Below, piece by piece: positions 33,734 through 43,143 of a stretch of DNA of 64,000 nucleotides. The notes beneath the pieces are model-generated. The model was not told the DNA's origin. It did no database searches and worked only from the letters and a program-made list of their open reading frames with translations. A program made the translations under genes and the position numbers. Position 1 is the first letter of the stretch. Each line of letters begins with the position of its first letter. Source of the stretch: Shinella zoogloeoides. Its GTDB lineage: Bacteria > Pseudomonadota > Alphaproteobacteria > Rhizobiales > Rhizobiaceae. The DNA is taken from NCBI RefSeq assembly GCF_020883495.1, contig NZ_CP086610.1, forward strand, positions 3,659,501 to 3,723,500. The letters are read 5' to 3'.

Positions 33734-34184
33734 GCTGGTCTCTTGAATGGGTATGGGAATGCGGAAAGAAGAGCGTGCGGCGCGCGCTGGCGCTGCCGGG
33801 CGTCATCGTCGTCTCGGGTTTGCATCACGCCCGGTGGGCGCCGCCGCTGCGATCCATGCGGCGAGTACATGCAACCTGATGCTGCATGTTCGGCTTCCGG
33901 GGAGGGAGGACGGCTTCTTGCCGCCGCCTGCTTCGGATATGGTCATCGATACCCGGTCTTGCCCCGTCTATTCTTGAAATAAGTCAAATACTGTTTATCA
34001 TTCAGTCACGTAGCGGTAGCCATCTCTTCGGCACTGGCCATGCGCCACTGGGAAGACTGTGCCTCAGCGGTGGTTAATATTCTCATTATCGTTGCAACTT
34101 TAACTTGGTTATCCTCGCCGCGGCAAATGCGCGCGCCGTGTCCGGTGCGAGGATGTTCTCCGGGTATCACAGGAGATCCGGAAA
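33734..34184. other. Intergenic region
   Basis: About 451 bp between two pseudogene fragments. It must have held the chemoreceptor promoter. It contains an inverted repeat ACATGCA/TGCATGT at 33867-33889. No gene was recognised. Confidence 0.4.
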
Positions 34185-34680
34185 CTAGCCCAGGCGCACC
34201 CAGTCCATGGCCTCCAGGACATAGGGCGCGAACAGGAAGTCGCGGATGGCGGCGATCCGGCCGTCCGACCATTCCACCAGAACGAAATGCGCCGGGCCGT
34301 CCATCGGGCCATCGCTGTCGAAGACCAGCATGGCCGGGCGGCCCTCGACCGCGCCGAGGACGAAGCGCCATTTCGACACTTCGGCGTAGCGCGTGAAATA
34401 GGGTGTAATCTTCTCTCGGCCCTGCCATTGGAGCCGGTTCACGAGATCGAGTTTCACGTCGTCGGCGAGCATGGCACGGATCGCGTCGAAATCGCCGTTG
34501 CGGAACAGGTCGACATAGGCGGCGATCTTCCGCCGGTCCGTATCGGATATCAGCGGCAGCCGCATGTCCTCGGGCGCGCGGGAAAGACGCTGCAATGCCG
34601 CGCGCCCGCGCTGGAGCGCGGATTTGGCGGCGGCCGGCGAGCAATCGGCGATCGCGGCGGGACAGATTTTTGCGTGTGGC
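34185..34680 (-). pseudogene. ECF sigma factor remnant with SnoaL/NTF2 domain
   Basis: The C-terminal SnoaL-like domain (about 130 residues) is intact: RKIAAYVDLFRNGDFDAI, ADDVKLDL and GRIAAIRDF, with the DFLFAPYV end. The same frame runs upstream through AAIADCSPAAAKSALQRGRAAL, which is a sigma region 4.2 helix-turn-helix as in ECF41/SigJ-type sigma factors. Before that the homology is lost, and region 2 is missing. So this is the tail of an ECF sigma factor with its regulatory SnoaL domain, not a free enzyme. The start is gone. Confidence 0.7.
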
Positions 34681-34878
34681 GGCCGGTTCGGGCGCTTCTT
34701 GCATTTGCGGCAATAAATGTCGCGGTATCATGACGCCTTTGATATGCAACGATATCGATTGATGATTTGACTGTTATGGGGCTTCCGCGCTTCCCTGTCA
34801 GTTATGGGGAGGATGGCGATTTGCGTTCGCGGACGCGCGCGCCTCATTGCCCGCAGGCACCAGAGACAAGGCACGACA

Positions 34879-36621
34879 ATGACATTCAAACCCTCCCCCT
34901 GGCCGCGCAAACTGCGTTCGCAGGAGTGGTACGGCGGCACCTCGCGCGACAACATCTACCATCGCGGCTGGTTGAAGAATCAGGGTTACCCCCACGACCT
35001 GTTCGACGGGCGCCCGGTGATCGGCATTCTCAACACCTGGTCCGACCTCACCCCCTGCAACGGCCACCTGCGCGAGCTTGCCGAAAAGGTGAAGGCCGGC
35101 GTCTGGGAGGCGGGCGGCTTCCCGCTGGAAGTCCCGGTCTTCTCCGCCTCGGAAAACACCTACCGGCCGACAGCCATGATGTACCGCAACCTCGCCGCGC
35201 TCGCGGTGGAGGAGACGATGCGCGCCCAGCCGATCGACGGCGCGGTGCTGCTGGTCGGCTGCGACAAGACCACGCCCTCGCTGCTGATGGGCGCGGCCTC
35301 CACCGATATCCCCTCCATCGTCGTCACCGGCGGGCCGATGCTGAACGGCTGGTTCCGCGGCGAGCGCGTCGGTTCGGGCACGGCGCTCTGGCAGATGTCG
35401 GAGGCGATCAAGGCCGGCACGATGAGCAAGGAGGACTTCCTCGACGCCGAGCAGGCGATGAGCCGTTCGTCCGGCACCTGCAACACGATGGGCACCGCCT
35501 CCACCATGGCCTCCATGGCCGAGGCGCTCGGCATGGCGCTTTCCGGCAATGCGGCGATCCCCGCCGTCGACAGCCGCCGCCGCGTCATGGCGCAGCTCAC
35601 CGGCCGGCGCATCGTGCAGATGGTCAAGGACGACCTGAAGCCCTCCGATATCCTGACGCGCGAAGCCTTCGAGAATGCGATCCGCGCCAATGGCGCCATC
35701 GGCGGTTCGACCAATGCGGTTGTCCATCTGCTGGCGCTTGCCGGCCGCGTCGGCATCGACCTGACGCTGGACGACTGGGACCGCCTCGGCCGCAACGTGC
35801 CGACCATCGTCAACCTCATGCCGTCCGGCAAATACCTGATGGAAGAGTTCTTCTATGCCGGCGGCCTGCCGGTCGTGCTGAAGCGCCTCGGCGAGTCGGG
35901 CCTTCTCCACAAGGAGGCATTGACCGTCTCGGGCGAGAAGATCTGGGACGAGGTCAAGGACGTCACCAACTGGAACGAGGACGTCATCCTGCCGACGGAA
36001 AAGGCGCTGGCGCAGCAGGGCGGTATCGCGGTGCTCAAGGGCAACCTTGCGCCGAAGGGCGCGGTGCTGAAGCCGTCCGCCGCGACCGCCTCGCTGATGG
36101 TGCATCGCGGCCGCGCCGTGGTCTTCGAGGATATCGACGACTACAAGCGCAAGATCAACGATCCGGATCTCGATATCGACGAGACCTGCGTCATGGTTCT
36201 GAAGAACTGTGGTCCGCGCGGTTATCCCGGCATGGCGGAGGTGGGCAATATGGGCCTGCCGCCCAAGGTGCTGAAGAAGGGCATCACCGACATGGTGCGC
36301 ATCTCGGACGCCCGTATGTCCGGCACGGCCTATGGCACCGTGGTGCTGCACACCAGCCCGGAAGCGGCCGCCGGCGGCCCGCTCGCCATCGTGCGCGACG
36401 GCGATTTCATCGAGCTGGACGTGCCGAACCGGCGTCTTCATCTCGATGTGCCGGAGGGTGAGATCGAGCGTCGCCTCGCCGAATGGAAGAGCCCGGTCGA
36501 GCGGCCGGCGAGCGGCTACGGCATGCTCTATCACGACCACGTCACGGGCGCCGATACCGGCGCCGACTTCGACTTCCTGCGCGGCGCGCGCGGCAACGAC
36601 GTGCCGAAGGATTCGCACTGA
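34879..36621 (+). CDS. IlvD/Edd-family sugar-acid dehydratase (L-arabinonate dehydratase-like)
   Basis: A 580-residue Fe-S dehydratase. Cluster cysteines are in LTPCNGH near residue 60, GCDKTTPS near 128 and GTCNTMGTASTM near 200; the Lys-Arg and catalytic region lies near MSGTAYGTVVLH. The length and the MTFKPSPWPRKLRSQEWYGG start fit the L-arabinonate or D-fuconate dehydratases of rhizobia rather than IlvD. It would remove water from a sugar acid to give a 2-keto-3-deoxy acid. ATG at 34879 was chosen as the family start. It stands alone, before a strong terminator. Confidence 0.88.
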   Translation: MTFKPSPWPRKLRSQEWYGGTSRDNIYHRGWLKNQGYPHDLFDGRPVIGILNTWSDLTPCNGHLRELAEKVKAGVWEAGGFPLEVPVFSASENTYRPTAMMYRNLAALAVEETMRAQPIDGAVLLVGCDKTTPSLLMGAASTDIPSIVVTGGPMLNGWFRGERVGSGTALWQMSEAIKAGTMSKEDFLDAEQAMSRSSGTCNTMGTASTMASMAEALGMALSGNAAIPAVDSRRRVMAQLTGRRIVQMVKDDLKPSDILTREAFENAIRANGAIGGSTNAVVHLLALAGRVGIDLTLDDWDRLGRNVPTIVNLMPSGKYLMEEFFYAGGLPVVLKRLGESGLLHKEALTVSGEKIWDEVKDVTNWNEDVILPTEKALAQQGGIAVLKGNLAPKGAVLKPSAATASLMVHRGRAVVFEDIDDYKRKINDPDLDIDETCVMVLKNCGPRGYPGMAEVGNMGLPPKVLKKGITDMVRISDARMSGTAYGTVVLHTSPEAAAGGPLAIVRDGDFIELDVPNRRLHLDVPEGEIERRLAEWKSPVERPASGYGMLYHDHVTGADTGADFDFLRGARGNDVPKDSH

Positions 36622-36657
36622 CGGTTCCCTGGGTCTCATGCCCCTCGAAAAATAAAG

Positions 36658-36688
36658 AACCCGCCTGCGAGGCCGCAGGCGGGTTTTT
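36658..36688. terminator. Bidirectional rho-independent terminator
   Basis: AACCCGCCTGCG/CGCAGGCGGGTT with a short loop, followed by five T on the plus strand and TTCTTTATTTTT on the minus strand. It ends both the dehydratase gene and the convergent chemoreceptor gene. Confidence 0.9.
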
Positions 36689-36709
36689 CGTTTGAGCGGG
36701 GCAGCGTTC

Positions 36710-38725
36710 TCAGAACTCTTCCCACTCGCCCTTCGTATCGAGCGCCGCATTGCCGCTGAAGGCGGCGCTGACCTTGCGGTTCAGCGCCCGGGCGGGAGAG
36801 GCGTGGGCGGTATCGCTCGCCCGTGCGCCGCGCATGCCGGCGGCCGGGGCCGAGGGCGCGCCTTCCAGCCGGAACTGGCTGACGAGGTCGCGCAGCCGCA
36901 CGGCTTCGTTGGCGAGCGTGTTGGAAGCGGCGTTCGACTGCTCCACCATCGCGGCGTTCTGCTGGGTCGTCTGGTCCATCTGGTTGACGGCGGTGTTGAC
37001 CTCGGCAAGCCCGACCGACTGCTCCTTGGCGGAGGTGGCGATCGATTCCATATGCGCGTTGATCTCGACGATGAACTCGCTGATGGTCTTCAGCGCCGTG
37101 CCGGCATCGCGCACCAGCTTCACGCCGCTCTCGACCTCGGTGGAGGAGTTGTGGATCAGCCCCTTGATTTCCTTGGCGGCCTGGGCGGAACGCTGGGCAA
37201 GCTCGCGCACTTCCTGCGCCACGACCGCAAAGCCCTTGCCGGCTTCACCGGCGCGCGCCGCTTCCACGCCCGCATTGAGGGCGAGGAGGTTCGTCTGGAA
37301 GGCGATTTCGTCGATGACGCCGATGATATTGGAAATCTGCTGCGAGCTTTCCTCGATCTTGCGCATCGCCTCTTCCGCATGGGAGACGACCTGGGCGGAT
37401 TCGGCGGCCGAGCGGTTGGCGCGGCCGGCGACGTCCTTGGCCTCCTCCGTGCGCCGGGAGGAATTGGCGACGTTGACGGTGATCTCGTCGAGCGCCGCCG
37501 CCGTTTCCTCGAGCGAGGCGGCTTGCTGCTCGGTGCGCTTGGACAGGTCGTCCGTGCCGGAGGCGATTTCGCGGGTGCCGGTGTCGAGCGTGGAGATCGA
37601 GCCGGAAATTTCCGCGAGCGTGGTGCCGAGCTGGGAGACGGAGCGGTTGAAGTCGTGGCGCAGCGCCTCGAAATCCTGCGCGAAGGCCTCGTTGAGCTGG
37701 AAGGCGAGGTCGCCGCCGGCAAGGCGCTTCAGGCCGGCCGCAAGACCGGAGGTGGCGATGCGCAGGCGCTCGGCGGCGTCGGCTTCCGCCTTTTCCTGCA
37801 GGGCGATGCGTTCGGCCTCGGCGCGCTTGCGGTTTTCCGCCGCTTCCTGCTCCAGACGCCGGTTGGCGATGGCGCCCTGGCGGAAGACCTCCAGCGCCTT
37901 GCCCATGTCGCCGATCTCGTCGTTGTTCCTGGCAAGGGTGATCTCGTTGTCGAGATGACCGTCGGCAACTTCGCCCATCGAGAGGCGGATCTTGTCCATG
38001 CCGCCGATGATGCGCTTGAAGGTGACGAAGCCGACGATGGCGAGCATCAGGGCAAGCGTCGACATGGCGATGACGATCAGCGTCCAGTAGAAGGACGCCC
38101 TTACATTCGCCTCATCGACGGCGCCCTGGGTGCGGTTTTCAAGCTTTACGAAGAAGGCGTCGACCGGCTTCATGATGTCGGCCTTGAACTTGTGGTATTC
38201 CGGCGAGTTCACCATGGCGGTCGCCTTTTCCCTGGCGTCCGGGGCACCCGCGTCCACGAGGTTCATCGCCTCGGTCTCGATCTTGACCAGCGCGTCGGAG
38301 CGCTCGTTCGCCTGGCCGAGCAGGGCGAATTCCTCGTCGGTGAAGCCGGCCTGCTTCATCAGGTCGTTCATGGAGACGGCTGCGCCGTCCGGGCGCGGCT
38401 TGGCTTCGCCGCCCGCCACGAAGTCCCAGTAGATGCGGTGATAGTCCTCGGGACGCGCACGGGTGCCGTTCCGGATCTCGACGACGGCGTTGTACTGTTC
38501 CTTGTACGAGGGGTCGCCCGTTTCGGCATAGGTGCGCACGAGGCGGGTCAGGTCGTCGGACGACTGACGGAAATTGTCGGCGAGCAGGTAGGATTTATAC
38601 TTTTGGTCGTAGGCGCCGGTGACATCGTCGGCCGCGCCGGCATAGCCCCAGAGGCTGCCGATCAGGCCCGCGATCGCCACGCCGGTTGCCGAGGCGAGGA
38701 CAATGAATTGTGTTTTGATTCTCAT
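36710..38725 (-). CDS. Methyl-accepting chemotaxis protein
   Basis: About 671 residues. One membrane segment lies near residues 5-30, the periplasmic sensor up to about 210, and a second membrane segment near 211-235 (FYWTLIVIAMSTLALMLAIV region). HAMP follows, with a second HAMP-like stretch, then a long coiled-coil signalling domain with the hairpin tip EIAFQTNLLALNAGVEAARAGE. The protein ends GEWEEF, a tail of the xWxxF type that tethers CheR/CheB. The preferred start is MRIKTQF; an ATG three codons earlier is possible. Ligand unknown. Confidence 0.93.
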   Translation of the reverse strand: MRIKTQFIVLASATGVAIAGLIGSLWGYAGAADDVTGAYDQKYKSYLLADNFRQSSDDLTRLVRTYAETGDPSYKEQYNAVVEIRNGTRARPEDYHRIYWDFVAGGEAKPRPDGAAVSMNDLMKQAGFTDEEFALLGQANERSDALVKIETEAMNLVDAGAPDAREKATAMVNSPEYHKFKADIMKPVDAFFVKLENRTQGAVDEANVRASFYWTLIVIAMSTLALMLAIVGFVTFKRIIGGMDKIRLSMGEVADGHLDNEITLARNNDEIGDMGKALEVFRQGAIANRRLEQEAAENRKRAEAERIALQEKAEADAAERLRIATSGLAAGLKRLAGGDLAFQLNEAFAQDFEALRHDFNRSVSQLGTTLAEISGSISTLDTGTREIASGTDDLSKRTEQQAASLEETAAALDEITVNVANSSRRTEEAKDVAGRANRSAAESAQVVSHAEEAMRKIEESSQQISNIIGVIDEIAFQTNLLALNAGVEAARAGEAGKGFAVVAQEVRELAQRSAQAAKEIKGLIHNSSTEVESGVKLVRDAGTALKTISEFIVEINAHMESIATSAKEQSVGLAEVNTAVNQMDQTTQQNAAMVEQSNAASNTLANEAVRLRDLVSQFRLEGAPSAPAAGMRGARASDTAHASPARALNRKVSAAFSGNAALDTKGEWEEF

Positions 38726-38734
38726 GTTGGACAT

Positions 38735-39079
38735 TTCCTGGGGTGGACATGTCTCTTCCGGAGCGCCGAATTCATTTCTGCCGTCATGAAGCCATGTCGC
38801 ACATGAGTGCTCAGCCCGGCCGCATCGCCGGAGTGAGGGAAGGCTTGCTTATATTGGTTAGGAAATTGATAATGCGGCTCTTTTCCCGTCCTGTTTACTG
38901 CGGAATTGCAAGTATTCTTGATCGAAGGCAAATCCCCGAAAGCCTTCCCTGGCGTGAATTACGTATAGTGGGGAGCGAATACGAAGGCCCCGCCCCGCTC
39001 CCCGGAACGTGCCCCGATTTTCCCCGCCTTTCGCGGCCCGCCTATACTGATGCGGACATTCGCACAGGAGCCGGACGAA
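38735..39079. other. Intergenic region, divergent promoters
   Basis: About 345 bp between the divergent chemoreceptor and DUF2793 genes. It is locally AT-rich near 38850-38900. No gene or RNA was recognised. Confidence 0.4.
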
Positions 39080-40477
39080 ATGGACGCGACCGATAATCTG
39101 AACCTTCCCTATATCCTGCCCGCGCAGGCGCAGAAGCATGTCACGCACAACGAGGCGCTCAAGGCGCTGGACGCGCTCCTTCACCTCGCCGTCCTGAGCA
39201 GGTCCACCGGCACGCCGCCGGCAAGCCCGGTCGCCGGGGACCGCTATATCGTTCCCGCCGGCGCGACGGGCGAATGGGCCGGCCAGACGAAGGCGGTGGC
39301 CGCCTGGCAGGACGGTGCATGGACCTTCCATGCGCCGCGCGAGGGCTGGCTTGCCCAGGTGGCGGACGAGAACCGCCTTCTCGTCTTCAAGGCCGGCGAC
39401 TGGCTACCGGCGGCCTTCGATATCGCCGTCGCCGACCGGATCGGCATCAACGCCACGGCGGACGCCACCAACCGGCTTGCCGTCGCCGCGCCCGCCTCGC
39501 TCTTCAACAACGAGGGCGCTGGGCATCAAATCAAGGTCAACAAGGCCAATGCCGGCGACACCGCCTCCCTGCTGTTCCAGACCAACTGGTCCGGCCGCGC
39601 CGAGATGGGACTGGCCGGCAGCGACGCCTTCCGCATCAAGGTCAGCGCGGACGGCTCCGCCTTCAACGACGCCTTGGTGGCCGACCCGGCGACGGGGCGT
39701 GTCACCTTTCCGGCGGGCGTGCAGGGCATGCGGCCGCAACTGGCGGCGGGCCGGACCTATTATGTCTCGACCGGCGGCAATGACGGCAACAGCGGCCTGA
39801 CGGCGGGCGCACCCTTCGCGACGCTGCAGAAGGCGATCAACGAGGCCCACAAGCTGGATACGGCGGGCTATGACGTCACCATCGAGCTTGCCAATGGCAG
39901 CTATGCCGGGGCGACGGTTCCCCGCGCCCTTCCCGGTGGCGGGACGCTGTTCATCAAGGGCAACGAGACGACGCCCGCCTCGGTCGTCCTCTCCTCGGGT
40001 CTCGTCTTCGGCAGCGGTGCGCAGGCGCGCGTTTCCGGCATCCGCATCGCCATCGCCACGGATCTCGTCCACGGGCTTTCCGTCGGCAACGGCGTCTCCC
40101 TGCGCCTCGGCAGGATGGAATACGGCGCGGTCGGCGCGAATGCCGATCATATCTTCTGCGACAATCCCTGCCAGATCGTGCTGGAGGACAATGTCGCCAT
40201 CACCGGCGGCGCACGGCGGCATATGAATATCGGCGCGGGCGTGCTGCTTGCCGAAGGGCGCACCTTCACGCTGACGGGCGCGCCGGCCTTCACCCAGTTC
40301 GCGGCAGCCCGCAATTGCGGCGCGGTCTCGCTGTCCAACCCCACGGTTTCGGGCAGCGCCACCGGCAGCCGCTACCTCGCCGAGACCAATGGCGTCATCA
40401 ACACCTTCGGCAAGGCGGCGACCTTCCTGCCCGGCTCCACCGCCGGCACCACGCCCTCGGGCGGCATCTACGCCTGA
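39080..40477 (+). CDS. DUF2793-domain, phage-tail-like protein
   Basis: A 465-residue protein. Residues 1-120 fit DUF2793 (NLNLPYILPAQAQKHVTHNEALKALD core LPAQAQKHVTHNEAL), seen in phage and gene-transfer-agent tail proteins. The rest is low-complexity with repeated short strands and may be a beta-helix, as in tail spikes. The ATG at 39080 follows AGGAG. No other phage genes are nearby, so it may be a single domesticated gene. Function unknown. Confidence 0.75.
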   Translation: MDATDNLNLPYILPAQAQKHVTHNEALKALDALLHLAVLSRSTGTPPASPVAGDRYIVPAGATGEWAGQTKAVAAWQDGAWTFHAPREGWLAQVADENRLLVFKAGDWLPAAFDIAVADRIGINATADATNRLAVAAPASLFNNEGAGHQIKVNKANAGDTASLLFQTNWSGRAEMGLAGSDAFRIKVSADGSAFNDALVADPATGRVTFPAGVQGMRPQLAAGRTYYVSTGGNDGNSGLTAGAPFATLQKAINEAHKLDTAGYDVTIELANGSYAGATVPRALPGGGTLFIKGNETTPASVVLSSGLVFGSGAQARVSGIRIAIATDLVHGLSVGNGVSLRLGRMEYGAVGANADHIFCDNPCQIVLEDNVAITGGARRHMNIGAGVLLAEGRTFTLTGAPAFTQFAAARNCGAVSLSNPTVSGSATGSRYLAETNGVINTFGKAATFLPGSTAGTTPSGGIYA

Positions 40478-40541
40478 CCCATTGCACCCCGCGAGCCGGC
40501 GGCCTCTTGCATCGGGGCCGCCGGACTGGCTATGAAATGCC

Positions 40542-41000
40542 ATGTCGCTCGAATCCGTCCGTTCCTTCTTCACCGAACACGCTCCCGATATCGACGTGCT
40601 CGTCACCGAGCAAAGCTCGGCCACCGTGACGCTCGCCGCCGAGGCGCATGGCGTCGCCCCCGAGCAGATCGCCAAGACGATCTGCCTGCGCGTCGGCGAG
40701 GAGATCGTGCTCCTGGTCGCCGCCGGCACGGCGCGGCTCAGCAATCGCAAGTTCAAGGACCGCTTTTCGGCAAAGCCCCGCATGCTGGACGCCACGGAGG
40801 TGGTGGCCGCCACCTCGCATCCGGTCGGCGGCGTCTGCCCTTTCGGCCTGCCTTCGCCGCTGCCGGTCTATTGCGATGTCTCGCTGCGCGCGTTCGAGGA
40901 GGTCGTTCCGGCCGCCGGCGCGACAAATGCCGCGGTGCGCATCGCGCCGGAGCGCATGGCGGGGCTGGTCGGCGGCGCGTGGGTCGACGTGTGCGAATGA
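40542..41000 (+). CDS. YbaK/ProX-type aminoacyl-tRNA deacylase
   Basis: A 152-residue YbaK-domain protein that hydrolyses mischarged tRNA (usually Cys- or Ala-tRNA-Pro). The fold signature includes KTICLRVGEEIVLLVAAGTARLSNRKFKD (core VAAGTARLSNRK) and SHPVGGVCPFGLP near residue 92. It is a stand-alone trans-editing factor; substrate not certain. Confidence 0.88.
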   Translation: MSLESVRSFFTEHAPDIDVLVTEQSSATVTLAAEAHGVAPEQIAKTICLRVGEEIVLLVAAGTARLSNRKFKDRFSAKPRMLDATEVVAATSHPVGGVCPFGLPSPLPVYCDVSLRAFEEVVPAAGATNAAVRIAPERMAGLVGGAWVDVCE

Positions 41001-41100
41001 CAGGCCGGCGATCCTAGCAAGTCGTGAAAGAGTTTCGCTAAAATCCGGGGAAATCCCCCGCTGGCGCGGGCCGCGCGGAAAAAGCAATATAACGAAACTG

Positions 41101-41231
41101 TGATCACGGTGGCCTGTCCTTTGGAAGCCGCCGCGCACAGGCGCGGAACGATCCGCGACGGGCCGCTGGAGGAGTATGGCCCGCATCTATCGCACGGCGG
41201 CGCCTATCCGCGTCCGCCAGGGGGAGAAAAC
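41101..41231 (+). promoter_or_regulatory. Structured leader before the purine permease gene
   Basis: The 5' region before the permease contains at least two GC stems: CCGCGC/GCGCGG with an ACAG loop (41131-41146), and GGGCC...GGCCC around 41161-41183. The permease handles purines and purine-oxidation genes follow. A purine-sensing leader such as the NMT1 (xanthine/urate) type is possible but not established from the sequence. Confidence 0.25.
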
Positions 41232-42524
41232 ATGTTTGAACGGCTTTTCAAGCTGAGTGAGCACGGCACCACCGTGCGCACCGAGGTGATCGCGGGTCTC
41301 ACGACCTTCCTCACCATGTCCTATATCATCTTCGTCAACCCGGATATCCTGTCCACGACGGGCATGGACCGGGATGCCGTGTTCGTCGCGACCTGTCTGG
41401 CTGCCGCACTCGGCTCCATGGTCATGGCGACCATGGCCAACTGGCCGATCGGCATGGCGCCCGGCATGGGCCTCAACGCCTTCTTCGCCTTCACCGTCGT
41501 TGCCGCCCTCGGCTTCACCTGGCAGCAGGCGCTCGGCGCGGTCTTCATCTCCGGCATGATCTTCGTCCTCCTCACGGTGACGGGCATTCGTAGCTGGCTG
41601 ATCGAGGGCATCCCGCACTCGCTGCGAAGCGCCATCGCCGCCGGTATCGGTCTCTTCCTCGGCATCATCGCCCTGAAGAGCGCCGGCATCGTCGTCGACA
41701 ATCCGGCGACCCTCGTCGGCCTCGGCGACCTCAAGCAGACCGGCCCGCTTCTGGCGATCCTCGGCTTCTTCGTCATCGCCGTGCTCGACGCGCTGCGCGT
41801 CAAGGGCTCGATCCTCATCGGCATTCTCGTCGTCACGGTTCTTTCGTGGATCCTCGGCGTCAGCGAATTCCGCGGCGTCGTCTCTATGCCGCCGTCGATC
41901 CTGCCGACCTTCCTGCAGCTCGACATCATGGGCGCCCTGCATGGCGGCCTGCTGCACGTCATCCTCGTCTTCGTGCTCGTCGAAGTCTTCGACGCCACGG
42001 GCACGCTGATCGGCGTCGCCAAGCGCGCCGGCCTCATCCAGGAAGGCCAGAAGAGCCGCCTCGGCCGCGCCCTTCTCGCAGACAGCACGGCCATCGTCGC
42101 CGGCTCGCTGATGGGCACGAGCAGCACCACCGCCTATGTCGAAAGCGCCTCGGGCGTTCAGGCCGGCGGCCGTACGGGCCTCACCGCCTTCACCGTCGCC
42201 ATCCTGTTCCTCGCCGCCCTCTTCATCTCCCCGCTCGCCGGCTCCGTTCCGAGCTATGCGACGGCACCGGCCCTGCTCTATGTCGCAGGCCTGATGATGC
42301 GCGAGCTGACGGAAGTCGAATGGGAAGACCTGACGGAAGCGGCCCCGGCCGCGCTGACCGCGCTCGCCATGCCCTTCACTTACTCGATCGCCAACGGTCT
42401 TGCCTTCGGCTTCATCAGCTACGTCGTGTTGAAGCTCTTCACCGGCAAGTGGAAGGACATCCACCCGGCAACGGCGGTCGTCGCGGCCCTCTTCATCATC
42501 CGCTTCGCCTTCTTCGCGGAATAG
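41232..42524 (+). CDS. NCS2-family purine permease (AzgA-like)
   Basis: A 430-residue membrane transporter of the AzgA/PbuG-like nucleobase:cation symporters, importing hypoxanthine, adenine, guanine or xanthine. Signatures: MSYIIFVNPDIL near residue 30, NWPIGMAPGMGLNAFFAF near 80, and the GTSSTTAYVESASGVQAGGRTGLTA block near 300 (core TAYVESASG). ATG at 41232 follows GGGGAGA. It precedes the purine catabolic cluster and probably supplies its substrates. Confidence 0.9.
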   Translation: MFERLFKLSEHGTTVRTEVIAGLTTFLTMSYIIFVNPDILSTTGMDRDAVFVATCLAAALGSMVMATMANWPIGMAPGMGLNAFFAFTVVAALGFTWQQALGAVFISGMIFVLLTVTGIRSWLIEGIPHSLRSAIAAGIGLFLGIIALKSAGIVVDNPATLVGLGDLKQTGPLLAILGFFVIAVLDALRVKGSILIGILVVTVLSWILGVSEFRGVVSMPPSILPTFLQLDIMGALHGGLLHVILVFVLVEVFDATGTLIGVAKRAGLIQEGQKSRLGRALLADSTAIVAGSLMGTSSTTAYVESASGVQAGGRTGLTAFTVAILFLAALFISPLAGSVPSYATAPALLYVAGLMMRELTEVEWEDLTEAAPAALTALAMPFTYSIANGLAFGFISYVVLKLFTGKWKDIHPATAVVAALFIIRFAFFAE

Positions 42525-42548
42525 ACGGGGAACCATCGATCCAAAAGG

Positions 42549-42579
42549 AACGGGCCGCGCGATGAGCGCGGCCCGTTTT
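42549..42579 (+). terminator. Rho-independent terminator after the permease gene
   Basis: AACGGGCCGCGC/GCGCGGCCCGTT with a GATGA loop followed by TTTTCGTTT. Confidence 0.85.
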
Positions 42580-42608
42580 CGTTTGGGCATGTCCATGGGT
42601 ACGAAAAT

Positions 42609-42632
42609 GCCGGCCCGTGGAGGCGGGCCGGC
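42609..42632 (-). terminator. Hairpin downstream of allA
   Basis: GCCGGCCCG/CGGGCCGGC with a short loop, 26 bp after the allA stop; on the minus strand ATTTTCGT follows. A weak T run. Confidence 0.6.
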
Positions 42633-42657
42633 GGATCCGTGAACCCGATGGGTGGGT

Positions 42658-43143
42658 TCAGCGGATCAGGAACTTCTCGCTGTAGAAGTGCTCTTCGAGA
42701 TTGACGCCCTCGCCGCCGCGGTCGACCACGGCGAAATCGGAGACCGCATCGAGCGGCGTCAGGATGCCGTGCCAGACATTGCGGCCGATATTGACGCCCT
42801 GGCCCGGCGCGGTGCGGAAGGCGATCGGCTCGGCCGGGCCGTTCTCCGTCTCTTCGGCGACGACGACGAGGAAGGAGGCTTCGCCGAGCGGAATGAAGGC
42901 CTGGCTGCCGAGCGGATGGCGCTCGACCATGTTCAGCTCCAGCGGCAGCGGGTAAGGTTCGCCGCGCAGCAGGCTGATCATCGGCCGCGCCTTCTCGCCG
43001 GTCGTCTCGATATTGGCAAGGTCGTGGAAACGGGTGCATTTGCCGGCGTTGATCGGGAAATTATGCGCGCCGTCGCGCTCGATGACCTGGCCGAAGGGCG
43101 CGAAGGCCTCACGGGTCAGCGGTTTGATCTCGATGGTCTTCAT
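42658..43143 (-). CDS. allA: Ureidoglycolate lyase
   Basis: A 161-residue cupin-like lyase that splits ureidoglycolate to glyoxylate and urea. It has PLTREAFAPFGQVIE at the start, FHDLANI, MVERHPLGSQAFIPL and NVWHGILTPLD (the metal/active-site region). ATG at 43143 has GGAGG upstream. It provides glyoxylate for the gcl pathway at 55.5 kb. It is followed by its own hairpin and preceded by the allantoinase gene on the same strand. Confidence 0.9.
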   Translation of the reverse strand: MKTIEIKPLTREAFAPFGQVIERDGAHNFPINAGKCTRFHDLANIETTGEKARPMISLLRGEPYPLPLELNMVERHPLGSQAFIPLGEASFLVVVAEETENGPAEPIAFRTAPGQGVNIGRNVWHGILTPLDAVSDFAVVDRGGEGVNLEEHFYSEKFLIR

